From Camellia lanceoleosa (lineage: Eukaryota; Streptophyta; Magnoliopsida; Ericales; Theaceae): 64,000 nucleotides of DNA. The notes beneath the pieces are model-generated. The model had not been told where the DNA came from and did not search any database. It worked only from the letters and a program-made list of their open reading frames with translations. The stretch is from the NCBI GenBank assembly GCA_025200525.1, contig CM045767.1, positions 123,368,346-123,432,345 of the forward strand, given 5' to 3'. Within the stretch, counting starts at the first letter, position 1, and each line of letters opens with the position of its first letter. Positions 11,241-21,782 of this stretch are shown piece by piece. Both the position numbers and the translations under genes were made by a program.

Positions 11241-12697
11241 GAGAATTTGCAGCTATTACTCAACTTATTCCTGATTGGATGGAGGCCACAAAGGAAGAAG
11301 TCAAGTCCAATTCAAATTTACAAATGCTGGTTCAACATATCATGGATGATGAAGTGGTGGGACCATGGGAGTTTAAAGATGGAGTCATATTTTTTAAGGA
11401 AAGAATTTATCTTCTTGAAAATTCTTCCTTCATTAATGAGATTCTGAATCGGTTCCACAACAATACCCATGAGGAGTACTACAAAATAGTGCATCGGATG
11501 AGAGAAAATTTTTATTGGACCGGAATGAGGAGAAAAATTCGGGAGTTCATTTTAGCTTGTGACACATGCCAGCGACATAAGGCTGAACAACTTGCTCCTA
11601 TGGAATTAATCCCACTGCTTCCTATTCCAACACAGGTATGGGAGGATATTTCTATGGATTTTGTTGATGGAGTGCCGATGTCTAATGGAAAAACTACTAT
11701 TCTGGTAGTTGTTGATAAGTTGTCCAAATATGCTCATTTCCTTCCCTTGTCACATCCATATTCGGCTACTGGAGTTGCACAAATTTTCTTTGATAATATC
11801 TTCAAATTGCATGGAATGCCAAGAATCATTGTTTGTGACCGAGATCTGGCATTCACGAGTTTATTCTGGTCAGAATTATTCAAGTTGAATGGCACTGACT
11901 TCAACTATAGTTCGGCGTATCATCCCTAAATGGATGGTCAAAGTGAAGTTGTAAATCGTACAATGGAGATGTACTTGCGATGTTTCTCGAGTTCACGGCC
12001 GAAGGAGTGGAGTAAGTGGTTAGCATGGGCTGAGTATTGCTATAATACCAGTTGGCATTCAGCTATTAAAACAACCCCTTTTGAAGTTGTGTATGGTTGG
12101 CCACCACCAACTTTATTGTCCTACATTCCCGGCATGGCGAAGGTGGACGCCATGGAGTAACAGTTAATGGATCGTGATTAGATTATTAAAGATTTGTGGG
12201 CAACACTGAAGGAAGCACAGTCACACTTGAAGAAAGTATATGACCGTCATCATAGAGAAAGGGAATTTGAAGAGGGAGAGTGGGTTTATCTTAAGCTCCA
12301 ACCACATCGGTAAGCATCTATAGCAATGAGGAAAAATCTCAAACTCTCTCTTAAGTATTATGGCACATTCCAGATTGCCAAGAAAATTGGGGCTGTGGCA
12401 TATAAATTGGACCTGCCCAAGGATTCGTGTATCCATTCCGTTTCTCATGTCTCACTGTTGAAGAAAAAGATTGGTGAAAACCTTCATGTACAAAGCATGC
12501 TCCCAATTGTACGCAGTGAAGATGAAATTCTTGTTCCTAAGCCGCAAGCAGTTCTGGATCGTCAAGTGCGTAAGAGGAAAGACGAGGTTCTCATTCATTG
12601 GCAAGGATTATCACCCACTAAAGTTACTTGGGAAGATCTGGTGACCATGAAGCAGCAATTTCCTGAATATTGCCTTGAGGACAAGGCTTCTTTTTAG
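11241..12697 (+). pseudogene. Chromovirus integrase and chromodomain
   Basis: The HHCC zinc domain is near 11455-11575 (CDTCQRHK at its end). The catalytic core keeps its Asp-Asp-Glu triad: MDFVDG near 11652, VCDRD near 11832, and QSEVVNR near 11940. A TAA at 11927-11929 stands where CAA (Gln) is normal, just before the glutamate motif. More stops follow near 12159, 12180 and 12312. From about 12535 a chromodomain-like tail reads VLIHWQGLSPTKVTWEDL and ends at a TAG at 12695. Chromodomains guide integration to certain chromatin. Confidence 0.88.
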
Positions 12698-12708
12698 GGG
12701 GAAGGAAT
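12696..12708 (+). other. Polypurine tract before 3' LTR
   Basis: AGGGGGAAGGAAT directly precedes the LTR start TGTTACG. The same tract occurs at 13938-13950 before the next LTR. Confidence 0.85.
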
Positions 12709-13066
12709 TGTTACGTGATTGTTATTTTATTTCTTTTCAAAATAATATTTCTATTTAGGTTGTTATCATTGCAGTAAGTAATCCTAGTTTTTAGTGATAA
12801 TTGTTAGTAGTTGGTTTGACCTGGTTTCAAAGAAAGTAATGGGTCTAACTTCTTTTCCTAATTTTATGGTTGTGAACGTTGAGGCTGCCAATATAAGACT
12901 GGCTAGTCATGAATAAAATAATGAATTGTCATTTATTCTTAAACACTTGTGTTTAATTGGAGGTCAGGGTTCCTCAATCAACCCAAACTATTGTATTGCT
13001 TCTTTTTTTTACCCTGTTACAATAGGTTCCACGAAATAAAAATAGGGCACTCCCTAGTACGTACCA
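12709..13066 (+). repeat. Chromovirus LTR, shared by two internals (358 bp)
   Basis: It starts TGTTACGTGA and ends ACGTACCA; the ends are near inverted repeats. It lies after one internal region and before another, so it acts as the 3' LTR of the first and the 5' LTR of the second. It differs from the LTR at 13951-14308 at roughly twenty sites by eye, with the same length. Confidence 0.9.
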
Positions 13067-13950
13067 TTGTGGTGTCAGAGCAAGGGCATGGATCAACGAG
13101 TGGAGAGTTTAGAGAACGAAGTAGGCTCTCTTACCGCTAGTTAACAACAAATTCTAGCGCAGCTTGTTGAAATCGACAGCAAGTTGAATTCACAAACCAT
13201 CATACCACCAGTGAATATGGAGCACGAGGACGAAGAAAATTCCGTGGCTCCACTTTAAACCCATGGTGGATGAACCGGTAACAATCTAGGGGCCCGCCAG
13301 ATAGGAACACCACATTCATATGCTCCAAAATTTGTCAAACTTGACTTTCCTCACTTTAATGGTGAAGGAGATATAACAAGTTGGATATGTTCGGTGGAAC
13401 AATTCTTTCAATTCCATCAAGCACCGGAAGAAGATCATGTGCCACTTGCATCTTTCCACTTGGAGAGTGATGCTCAGTTATGGTATCAATTGTTGAAACA
13501 AGAGGAGGATGTGTTGACCTAGAAAGAGTTTACTGATGGCTTACATGCTCGGCAAGCATCTATAGCAGTGAGGAAAAATCTCAAACTCTCTTCTAAGTAT
13601 TATGGCCCATTCCCGATTGCCAAGAAGATCGGGGCTGTGGCATATAAATTGGACCTGCCCAAGGATTCGCGTATCCATCCCATTTTTCATGTCTCACTGT
13701 TGAAGAAAAAGATTGGTGAAAACCTTCCTGTACAAAGCATGCTCCCAATTGTACGCAGTGAAGATGAAATTCTTGTTCCTATGCCACAAGCAATTCTAGA
13801 TCATCGAGTGCATAAGAGGAAAGACTAGGTTCTCATTCATTGGCAAGGATTATCACCCGCTAAAGCTACTTGGGAAGATCTGGTAACCATAAAGTAACAA
13901 TTTCCTGAATATTGCCTTGAGGACAAGGCTTCTTTTTAGGGGGAAGGAAT
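13067..13950 (+). mobile_element. Second chromovirus internal region, deleted
   Basis: It repeats the PBS, the Gag start (ATG near 13089) and the capsid-like region up to about 13551. It then jumps directly to the integrase tail/chromodomain (13552-13936), followed by the polypurine tract. Compared with the first copy, protease, RT, RNase H and most of integrase are gone. The junction has little or no shared sequence. The remaining frames hold stops, for example TAG near 13519 and near 13826. Confidence 0.88.
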
Positions 13951-14308
13951 TGTTACCTGACTGTTATTTTATTGCTTTTCAAAATAATATTTTTGTTTAG
14001 GTCGTTATCATTGTAGTAAGTAATCCTAGTTTTTAGTGATAATTGTTAGTAGTTGGTTTGACCTAGTTTCAAGGAAAGTAATGGGTCTAACTTCTTTTCC
14101 TAATTTTATGGTTGTGAACATTGAGGCTGCCAACATAAGACTGGCTAGTCATGAATAAAATAATGAGTTGTCATTTATTCTTGAACACTTGTGTTTAATT
14201 TGAGGTCAGGGTTCCTCAGTCCACCCAAACTATTGTATTGTTTCTTTTTTTTACCCTGTTACAATAGGTTCCAAGAAACAAAAATAGGGCACTCCCTAGT
14301 ACGTACCA
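13951..14308 (+). repeat. Third chromovirus LTR (358 bp)
   Basis: It starts TGTTACCTGA and ends ACGTACCA. Unrelated DNA follows at 14309. No TSD can be checked because the left end of the array is outside the window. Confidence 0.9.
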
Positions 14309-15054
14309 AATCCAAGCTCCCCCCATGTTAGCACGAGTATATACTAATTCGAATTCGAGGTCTCCCATATCGCACTTCACCGCCGGACATAAATAAGGCG
14401 TTCATGATCGATTCATTGCTTCTTTCCACTGTTGCGATCCACCATCCCCAACTCTGATGAATCCTTTCCAACAACACTGAATCCACTCTCTCCATGGCGA
14501 TGATCTTCTCTCTTTTTCACCCTCTTTCTCTCCGTCTTCATTTTTTCATATTTGGATTTGTGTATTTGGGGCTAATAAATCACTTTATTTTTTAAGCCTA
14601 TGTTTCAGATCTTTGCTCTATTTCTTAGGTGAATTTGTTTAAATGTTTGTTTGTTTGAAGTTGTAGACCCAATTGATTGATTTGGGTGTAAGTCTTTGTT
14701 ATTGTTTTAGAGAGAGAAAATGCAAACTTAAGCTGAATGGTGGGGATGGGATATGATAGTAATGGGTTAGGTGGTAGCGAGTGATAGAAGGTCTGATTGA
14801 TTTGGTTGTCGTGGTGGTGGATGATGGTTATGTCGTTGGCTATGTTTGAGTTGTGGAAGGGAATGTGAAGATGTGAGGATAGCTTGGTAAATTCATACCC
14901 TCAATTGAGGGTAATACAGTCATTTTATTTTTTCTGTTAAAGGTGTTAATGGACCCACTCTGACAAGAGATTTTAATGTAATTTTTAAAATTTCAAAAAA
15001 AAAAAATTATATTATAAACAAATCACAAAAAATATAAGTATAATTTATCAATTT
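14309..15054. other. Intergenic stretch without a recognised gene
   Basis: A pyrimidine-rich block near 14450-14560 with an ATAAATAA box upstream and an ATG at 14494 could be a promoter and first-exon remnant. The frame gives only about 34 hydrophobic residues and matches nothing I recognise. The rest is AT-rich. Confidence 0.3.
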
Positions 15055-15534
15055 TTATATATTAATATTAACTTACAACTTGGCCACACCATATATCACA
15101 ACCATCTTTTCTATCAGCTTTCCATTACATGATGTGGCGTTTTGAAAAGTTGATAAAAAGTTGGCTTTTTGGGCTAAAAAAATTGACTTTTTTGTGACTT
15201 TTTTGTAATTTTTTTGTGTAAAAATGTTAAAAAGCCAAAAAGCTGACTTTTTTACCAACTTTCCAAAAGACCCTGATGACATCATAATAACCGTCCATCA
15301 TCAACACAACTATGAAACTAACTACACTGGGTCATAACCATTTGTTGGATGCCCAGACCAACAACAATCCTCAATCTCATATTGTTTATTGAGTAGTTCT
15401 TTGAAAGTTCTTGGTCTAATCAATGGCCAAATCAACATACAAAGTCTTCAACGACTCCAATCTTGTAGTCTGAATAGTATCACTATAGTCTTTATCACTT
15501 GTATGGACATCTTTGCATCGGGTCTAGGTTTTCA
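15055..15534 (+). repeat. Dispersed repeat copy 1 (also at 50078-50395)
   Basis: Apart from a MITE insertion, this block matches 50078-50395 closely from TATATTAATATTAACTT through GTCTAGGTTTT. The copies are in the same orientation. The identity of the repeat is unknown. Confidence 0.85.
15135..15273. mobile_element. MITE (139 bp) with empty site elsewhere in the window
   Basis: The unit is flanked by TGATG at 15130-15134 and 15274-15278. The other copy of the host repeat (near 50135) has one TGATG and no insert, so the insertion is proven by comparison. The ends are imperfect inverted repeats of about 40 bp: GGCGTTTTGAAAAGTTG at the left, and GGGTCTTTTGGAAAGTTGG on the minus strand from the right. 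It has no coding capacity. The superfamily is uncertain. Confidence 0.85.
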
Positions 15535-15618
15535 ATCATTAATTAAAGCCATCACAGTGAAGACCTTCACAGTCAAGTAAATCACGATGAACTGTAAACT
15601 GAAGAGAACTAGAATGGT

Positions 15619-15667
<49 letters not shown>
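15619..15667. repeat. (CT)n microsatellite
   Basis: About 24 uninterrupted CT units. Confidence 0.97.
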
Positions 15668-15670
<3 letters not shown>

Positions 15671-15866
15671 AAGCTGGCGATGGCGGATTTGATGGATGGC
15701 AAATCTGAAGGAGGGAGTTGTCGGTGAAGGGTTAAGTGTTGTGGATCTAAGAGAGGGGGTGGCGGAGAGAGCTGGTGATGGTGGAGCTGAACAAAGGGGT
15801 GATTGTTGAAGTTAGTGATAAATATATGATGAATGGCTTTGATGTAATAGATGATAAATGCCCAAT

Positions 15867-15998
15867 GATCCCCTGTCCCCAAATATTCATGTCCTTATGT
15901 CCCAAATCACTCACAATCATCGGATATGTCTTGAGATTCTTAAATCTTAAGATTCTCATATGATCCAATAGTTGTAAGTGATTTGAGACAGAGGATCC
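15867..15998. mobile_element. Small foldback/MITE
   Basis: The left arm starts GATCCCCTGTCCCC. The right arm read on the minus strand starts GGATCCTCTGTCTC, then AAATCACTTACAA, matching the left AAATCACTCACAA. The arms meet near 15935 around the TCTTAAATCTTAAGA palindrome. It has no ORF. Confidence 0.7.
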
Positions 15999-17288
15999 TT
16001 GCTCATGATAAATATATGGTGGTATTGATATGGTGTGATTATATTCAAATATAAGATTAATAAATGAGTGAATGAAAATGTGTTATGTGTGCATTAAATT
16101 ATTATTATTATTTTTTTCTTTTTTCTTTTAAACAAGTTAACAGAGATGGATGGATTCTTAACATTGATATGAAATAAGAAATTTAGGATTTAAATGGATG
16201 CAATTGAAATCCTAAGGTTTAATTTGAAAATCACTCGAAATCTTGGAGTTTTTTTTTTTATAATTTGTCCAAATTATTTGATGCTTTCAAATTTTTTTTG
16301 TTTAATTGAGTTTTTAAAATTGATTTTTAATTTTTAATTTTTAATTTTTAATTTTTAATTTTTTTGTCCTAAAAAATAGAAAACATAATTTGTTTTATTT
16401 GTTTCATTTATTTGATCAAATTAAAATTTGAAAAATATTTTAAAAACTTAACTAAATATTTTCATAAATCAATGTCACCTGAATTTTTAAACATTCTTCA
16501 AATATTTTCAAGTGTCTTGTTAAGTTGGATTTATTTTCATGCAAAACATATAATTATGTCTATTTTAAAAATATATGTTAACAAAATTCTATTTTAATGA
16601 TTACTTAAATCTTCATGCGACTTTCATTTATGGAACATATTAAGTGGGCTCAATCATAAAGACGCTAATGCCCGAAGAAAAAAGAAGAATAGATTGGCCC
16701 AACAAAATTCATTTTGAAAATGATATTCATATAATTTTATATAGAAATTAATATAAGAATCATACAACACTAATATTCTTATAATTATGAATCATGCTTG
16801 AGCATTTTGACTCTTAATGAATGAAACACAATTTTGTATAAATTTTGTTTAGAAATTATGTTTATATAGTATTATACAATTCATCTACATCCATAGAAAT
16901 TGCAACCTGTTCATGCCTCAATATAAGATGAATTTTGTTAGAGTATGTTACTAAGATACATATTTTAAAAAACTTAAAAATTATTCAAATGTTAACAAGC
17001 TTAAAAAAATTATGCACATGTGAATTGAATGTACAAGCGTCTTAACATGTCCCGCTAAAAATAACAAAAATTCATATTACTTAACACTGATTACAAACAA
17101 AATCGACTAAAATTAATTATTGTCGAAGACTAATAAGTACTTATTTTCAAAAGACCGGCCCAATTGCTCGGTTACCTTTCCTTTTTCTATGTGAAATTGG
17201 CAAAATTATCCTTCAAGTCAACACAAATTTTTTTTTTTTGGGGGGTTGAGTAAAGTCAATACCTTTTGAGTGGTCATTTGGCGTTAGT

Positions 17289-17331
<43 letters not shown>

Positions 17332-18072
17332 GAGTTAAAAATTTTAATTTGTTTAGGAAGTTGTTAAAAAAAATTATATTTTATAAGTAAAAAATTTAAT
17401 GTTACATTTGACTGTTTTAACTGATGACAACAATTTAATAGTTTTTTGACTTTTTTAAGATTTAAAAAACTTAATATGTTGAAGAAGTGAAAAAAAAATA
17501 ATAATAAAAAAGTTGATGTAATATTTAATTTTTTTAACTAATGACAATAATTTAGTAATTTTTTTAAAAAAATTTAACTAAAAATTGACTTTTTTTTTAC
17601 TATCTATTAAAACTCCTAAGATTACAATAATTTATTTATAAAAAAAAGTTAGACTGCGAAAATTAAGATCATCTCCAACATATTATTGCTAAAATGTGTG
17701 TAAAAAATCAAATTGCAAGTTGTTATTCATCTCATCTAACGACTAGTGATTGAATTTACATGAATTAAAGTGCACTTTACAACACCACATTGGGAAAATT
17801 AGAGGATGGTGATAGAAACTATTAGAATAGTTTAATAAAAATAAAATGGTATTTATGAATTAATGGTTTATTATTTAGCTGTTACAAGATTTTTAATTAT
17901 GCTTAGGTTACAAAATTTATATTGTCATTACAACAATATTATGAGGATTTACTTTAAGATAATTATGATATTAAATATGAATTTAATTGAGAATTAATTA
18001 TATTTATTCCTATTATTCGATATATATACTTTGCCGTATCTATGAGATTTGAGAAAACACAAAAAGTGTAAA
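15999..18072. other. AT-rich intergenic DNA with simple repeats
   Basis: No gene seen. It contains TTTTTAA heptamers repeated about six times at 16323-16365, a 37-base T run near 17292-17328, and T-rich stretches with many CTTTTT/AAAAAG words near 17340-17600 that look like decayed MITEs. A GATCATCTCCAACA motif near 17666 resembles a common MITE end. Confidence 0.5.
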
Positions 18073-18481
18073 GGAGAAATGTGATTTCAAAGATCAAAAA
18101 GACTAGGCTTCAGGAAAAAAAAAAAACAGGAAAACCTTCAGGAAAATGGGAAAATGGAGGAGGAGGAGGAGAAGGGGGAGGGGAGGGGAGGAGGAGGAGG
18201 AGGAGGAGGAACTCGGCGGCCGATCGTCCGCCGTCGGCCGATCGTCACAGCCGCCGTCGGTCGTCTGCCCAGCCTCGATCGTCTACCCAGGCCCGCCTTC
18301 GCCTCTGCCCAGCCCCGCCTCCGCCTCCCTCCATTTTTATGGCCCCCTCCAGTTCCTCCTCCTCCTCCTTCTCCCCTCCTCCTCCTCTTCCTCCATTTCC
18401 TGAAGCTTTTCCTGATTTTTTTTTCCTAAAACGTAGCACTGCTGTTCAAAGTTCAGAGAGGAGAAATGTGATTTCAAAGAT
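18073..18481. mobile_element. Inverted-repeat insertion flanked by 22-bp direct repeats
   Basis: Identical 22-bp blocks at 18073-18094 and 18460-18481 flank about 365 bp. Inside, a purine-rich arm (about 18105-18212, GGA repeats) and a pyrimidine-rich arm (about 18338-18440) are inverted copies, including CTTCAGGAAAA and its complement. They surround a GC-rich core with CGGCCGATCG words. A 151-codon open frame crosses it but is low complexity. It could be an unclassified foldback element, or a filler repair event. No transposase is visible. Confidence 0.65.
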
Positions 18482-19132
18482 AAGAGATTTTAGAGAGAGT
18501 CCTTTGTATGTTTATATGTATTTTGGACAATTTTGATTCGTTGTTTGGTTTAAACTTTTTGGTGGTCGTGTACACTAGATGAGGGATGTTGTGAGCAACT
18601 TGAGTTTTAATTTAAAATTACTTTATTCTGATTGTACCTTTACCGAAAAAAAAAAAAAAAAAAAATTAGAACAGTGACAACATAACACCCAGCATCTCAC
18701 GACTATATTATCCTATTAATGGTTTTTTATTATATATATTGTTTTGTCATTATTATTATTATTATTATAATCATGCTCAATATCTTTATTATTATTTTGC
18801 TAGACTAACAGAAACTATCTTTTAAGATCTTTGACGGGTTAAACTTTTAAGAATAGTTGTCTATATAAAATTGGGAAAGGCTATCCTTATAATTAAAAAA
18901 AATATATATATATATATATTATAATTTTATATTTTTTAAGTCATAATTAAAAATATATATATTATAACTAAACGAAAAAAAATTATAACTAAATATCTTA
19001 AAATAATGTCATAATTAAGAAAATTAGTCAATAAAAAAAAAAAAAAAAACAAAAACAAAAAACATATAATATGAGAGAGTGTATAATAAAATTCTTATAG
19101 TTATTTGATCACATAACTAAAAATAACATATA

Positions 19133-19270
19133 AAATCACGTTGATCAGATATCGATAGCTATGTGATCAAATTAATTTTATATAAAAAAAAAATGGACGG
19201 TGAACAAATTAATAGTTGATAAAAACTTGATAAGATGAGATAGTTATCGATATCCGATCGACGTGATTTT
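19133..19270. mobile_element. MITE-like hairpin
   Basis: AATCACGTTGATCAGATATC near 19134 is mirrored on the minus strand by AATCACGTCGATCGGATATC from 19267. A shared TATCGATA(G/A)CTAT block continues both arms. The loop is A-rich. Confidence 0.6.
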
Positions 19271-19469
19271 TTACAAGTATATAGTACTTAACAAGTTCTA
19301 TATATTGAACGGTTTTAATTACCAAAATAAGACCCGTGATGGACCCCCACAGACCGAATAGCATCGTCCAATCCAATTAATTGCTGGAGGCAAGCTAAAT
19401 CCATTCTCAAAGCCCATTCAAAGATATAGTTATACAGATGTAAAGCGTGTAGAAGAAGGAAGACATTTT

Positions 19470-19757
19470 GTGTGTTTGGTTTGTGTTTGTAAAGTAATTT
19501 TTGAGATAAAAAGTACGAAAACTTATTTGATTTGTCTTTTTTCATAAATGATTTTGGAAAATTATTTTGGGGAGAGAGTTTTAAAAAAAGTGATTGATTT
19601 GATGCATATGAGAGAGAGAATGATTTAGGAAAATAGGTAACCAAACAAAACTTTGAGATATTTTTTGAAAAAATTTATTTGGTTTGATTACTTTTAAAAA
19701 TTTGTTTGTAGAGAATTTTTTCCAAATTTTTTGCTGAAAAACAAACCAAACAAGGCC
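19470..19757. mobile_element. MITE-like element with TTTGGTTTG ends
   Basis: The left end TGTGTTTGGTTTGTGTTT is mirrored by the right end, which reads GGCCTTGTTTGGTTTGTTTT on the minus strand. Internal arms are AT-rich. No coding capacity. Confidence 0.55.
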
Positions 19758-20554
19758 ATTATTTTTTAACATTCAAACTATATGCACTCATTTGACGTCA
19801 GGTTACGAGATTAAAATAATCACAAAAAAATAATAATAAAATAGATTAAAAAATTAATAAGATAAAATATTATATTTAAATCATAATTATTTTATTTTTT
19901 CTTTTACAAAAGTCAAAAAATTCATTTTAAATGAAACTTTTTAGTGCTTGCTTGAGATTCCTTAAAAAAGATAAAAAGTCAAAAAGTTACTTAAAAAAAT
20001 AAAAAAGTTAACAGTATTCACTAATCAATTGGGCAGAAAAAAGTCAGCATACACAGAGGGTGAAAAGACAGAATTGCCCGTACTTTTGTCAAATCCTCTG
20101 ACATGCACGGGTGAAAAAGAAAGAGTAGAGTACACTGAAATGTGCATGTCACAATTCACTGTCATGCACGAAAGCAAATGTGCATGTTAGAAGAGTAGTT
20201 CGATAATTTCGATATTTCATACAATATTTTAATACACATTTTTTTTTTTTTTTTTGTAAAAAGTTAAAAAATTATCCCAAATAACTATATTTTTCTCTAT
20301 TTTTTTAATTAAAAAGTCAAAAAATACACTTACATAGTTCATCCCAAACAACTTCTAATCTCAAGTTAAAATAGCAAAAAATCCAATTCACATTCCAAAC
20401 CCTATATTAGTTTTATGCTTCTTAGTAGATTCGTTCTACTGTTTTCAGAGTCTTAAACTTAGTTTTATGACTATACTAACCCTATATTAGTTTTATGACT
20501 ATGAATTGGCCTAATAAATCATTTTATAAGTGTAATGTTTAGATTTGAGTCTTA

Positions 20555-20806
20555 CAGTTGGTTTGAAAAGCGGGTTGACTTTTTAATTTTTTTAATTATT
20601 TTAATTTGGGACTAAAAAGTCTCGTTTGGAAAGAATTTTTGACTTTTTGACTTTTTTTAACCTTTTTTTTTTATGAAAGAAAGAATATAATGATTATGGT
20701 TTGGATGTGATGTTTTGTCTTATTGAACTAAAAAGCTTATTTTATTTTTTGTGACTATTTTAGCCAAAAAAGACTGATTTTTTTCTTTCCAAACCAATGC
20801 TTCCCC
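20555..20806. mobile_element. MITE-like element with TTGGTTTG ends
   Basis: The left end TTGGTTTGAAAAGCGGG roughly mirrors the right end (TTGGTTTGGAAAGAAA on the minus strand). Internal CTAAAAAG words are also mirrored. The ends are not exact. Confidence 0.45.
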
Positions 20807-20970
20807 TTATTTCTCTCTTTTACGTCATTTTACAATATAGATCATACATCATTAAGTGTATTATTAGAATCTACATCATTAAGGGTGGGTGAGAGGGTAA
20901 TTTATATAAATTGGGCGAGCTAGGTAATGAGCCGTTGTGGGCCATAATACGAAGGGCTAAGTAAAAAGGC

Positions 20971-21180
20971 CTTGGAGATAGTCCGGTCCCAGAAGACCTT
21001 GAAGTTAGTCCGGTCCCAGAAGACCTTGAAGTTAGTCCGGTCCCAGAAGGCCTCTAAGTTAGGCCGGTCCTAGAGAGCCTATTGTTATTTCGGTCCAGGA
21101 AAGCACTGTGGATAGCTCGGTCGCCAGATTACTACGCTGAGTTAGCCCGGTCGTGGCATAATGCGGCTAGCTCAGTCAGA
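20971..21180. repeat. 27-bp tandem repeat in Tat LTR
   Basis: Three clear units at 20971, 20998 and 21025 contain AGTCCGGTCCCAGAAG. Increasingly divergent copies follow to about 21180, each with a CGGTC-like core. Confidence 0.85.
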
Positions 21181-21410
21181 CGTAGCCAATTGTTAGCAGT
21201 GTCTAAACAAACACTATGATTAGCACGGTTTGTGCAAGAGGAATCGAGGTAAGAGCAGTGAAAGGTAGAACCGAACTAGGTGTAGTCCGGTCTATTCTGC
21301 AGCTTGGCATAGCATTGCTTACCTCAGTCATATTGGAATCTGACTATGGTAAAACCATCTCACTTGGTTTAAGCAGTGAGGGGGGTGTTGAAGAATAAGC
21401 ATTATCTTTC

Positions 21411-21488
21411 AGGAGTATGACTCCTAGGAGGATTCTGCATGGAGGAGTAAGAGTCCTACTAGGATTGTGCCACACGAAACCTATAAAA
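21411..21488 (+). promoter_or_regulatory. LTR core promoter with 32-bp repeat
   Basis: CTATAAAAGC puts a TATA box at 21482-21488. Just upstream, AGGAGTATGACTCCT (21411) and AGGAGTAAGAGTCCT (21443) are near-palindromic boxes exactly 32 bp apart, each followed by a TAGGATT-like tail. Confidence 0.65.
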
Positions 21489-21715
21489 GCTCACAACATC
21501 ACCTATGGAGAGGTAACACAACTTTGATTCCTGAATACATAGAGTTTTTTGTCTATTTGTCTATTTTGGCTGACTTAGGCATCGGAGAGGAATCCGGCAC
21601 ACACCCGCCGGCTAGCTCACGTTTGTGTTTTCAGGGAGTAAAGCGATGTCGTACGGAGGAGCGCAATCTTGATCAACAGGATTATACGAGAAGGTTTATT
21701 TCTTTCCCGTACAAT

Positions 21716-21733
21716 TGGCGACGTCTGTGGGAA
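21716..21733 (+). other. Primer-binding site of Tat element
   Basis: TGGCGACGTCTGTGGGAA starts 2 nt after the LTR end. A related site, TTGGCACCGTCTGTGGGA, occurs in the TRIM at 32291. The tRNA was not identified. Confidence 0.7.
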
Positions 21734-21782
21734 TTCAGACAAGAACAAAACCTCTTGATCAAGCTCTTCCTCTTTAGAATCA

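Larger units (their letters stand above)
8066..13066 (+). mobile_element. Chromodomain Ty3/Gypsy retrotransposon (chromovirus), degenerate
   Basis: The order is truncated 5' LTR (8066-8312), PBS (8316-8327), gag, protease, RT, RNase H, integrase, chromodomain, polypurine tract (12696-12708), 3' LTR (12709-13066). The C-terminal chromodomain and the Gag knuckle (CYNC...GHRC) are typical of plant chromoviruses; Reina-like or a relative is a guess. About the first 111 bp of the 5' LTR are missing because the element at 1-8065 inserted there. Several stops and a frameshift make it non-autonomous. Its 3' LTR also serves as the 5' LTR of a second, deleted copy. Confidence 0.9.
18482..20935. other. 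AT-rich intergenic DNA with MITE-like units
   Basis: No gene seen. An A20 run lies near 18644-18664. ATT and TA repeats lie near 18745-18770 and 18902-18920. Three MITE-like hairpins are listed separately. CTTTTTGACTTTTT-style sequence near 19925-20020 and 20240-20350 resembles further decayed copies. Confidence 0.5.
20936..21713 (+). repeat. 5' LTR of Tat element
   Basis: The end CCCGTACA at 21713 is fixed by the PBS two bases later. The start (TGTGGGCC at 20936) is a best guess because no second LTR is available for comparison. It holds a 27-bp tandem repeat, a 32-bp promoter-proximal repeat and a TATA box. Confidence 0.65.

Noticed and set aside
18081..18536. 151-codon open frame
   Set aside because: It reads Gly/Glu/Arg and Ser/Pro runs over GGA and CTCC repeats and spans an insertion. 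Overlapping frames on both strands are also open, as expected of low-complexity DNA.
18490..18664. Processed-transcript insertion with poly(A) tail
   Set aside because: The A run could be a tail, but no coding source and no flanking duplication around it were found.
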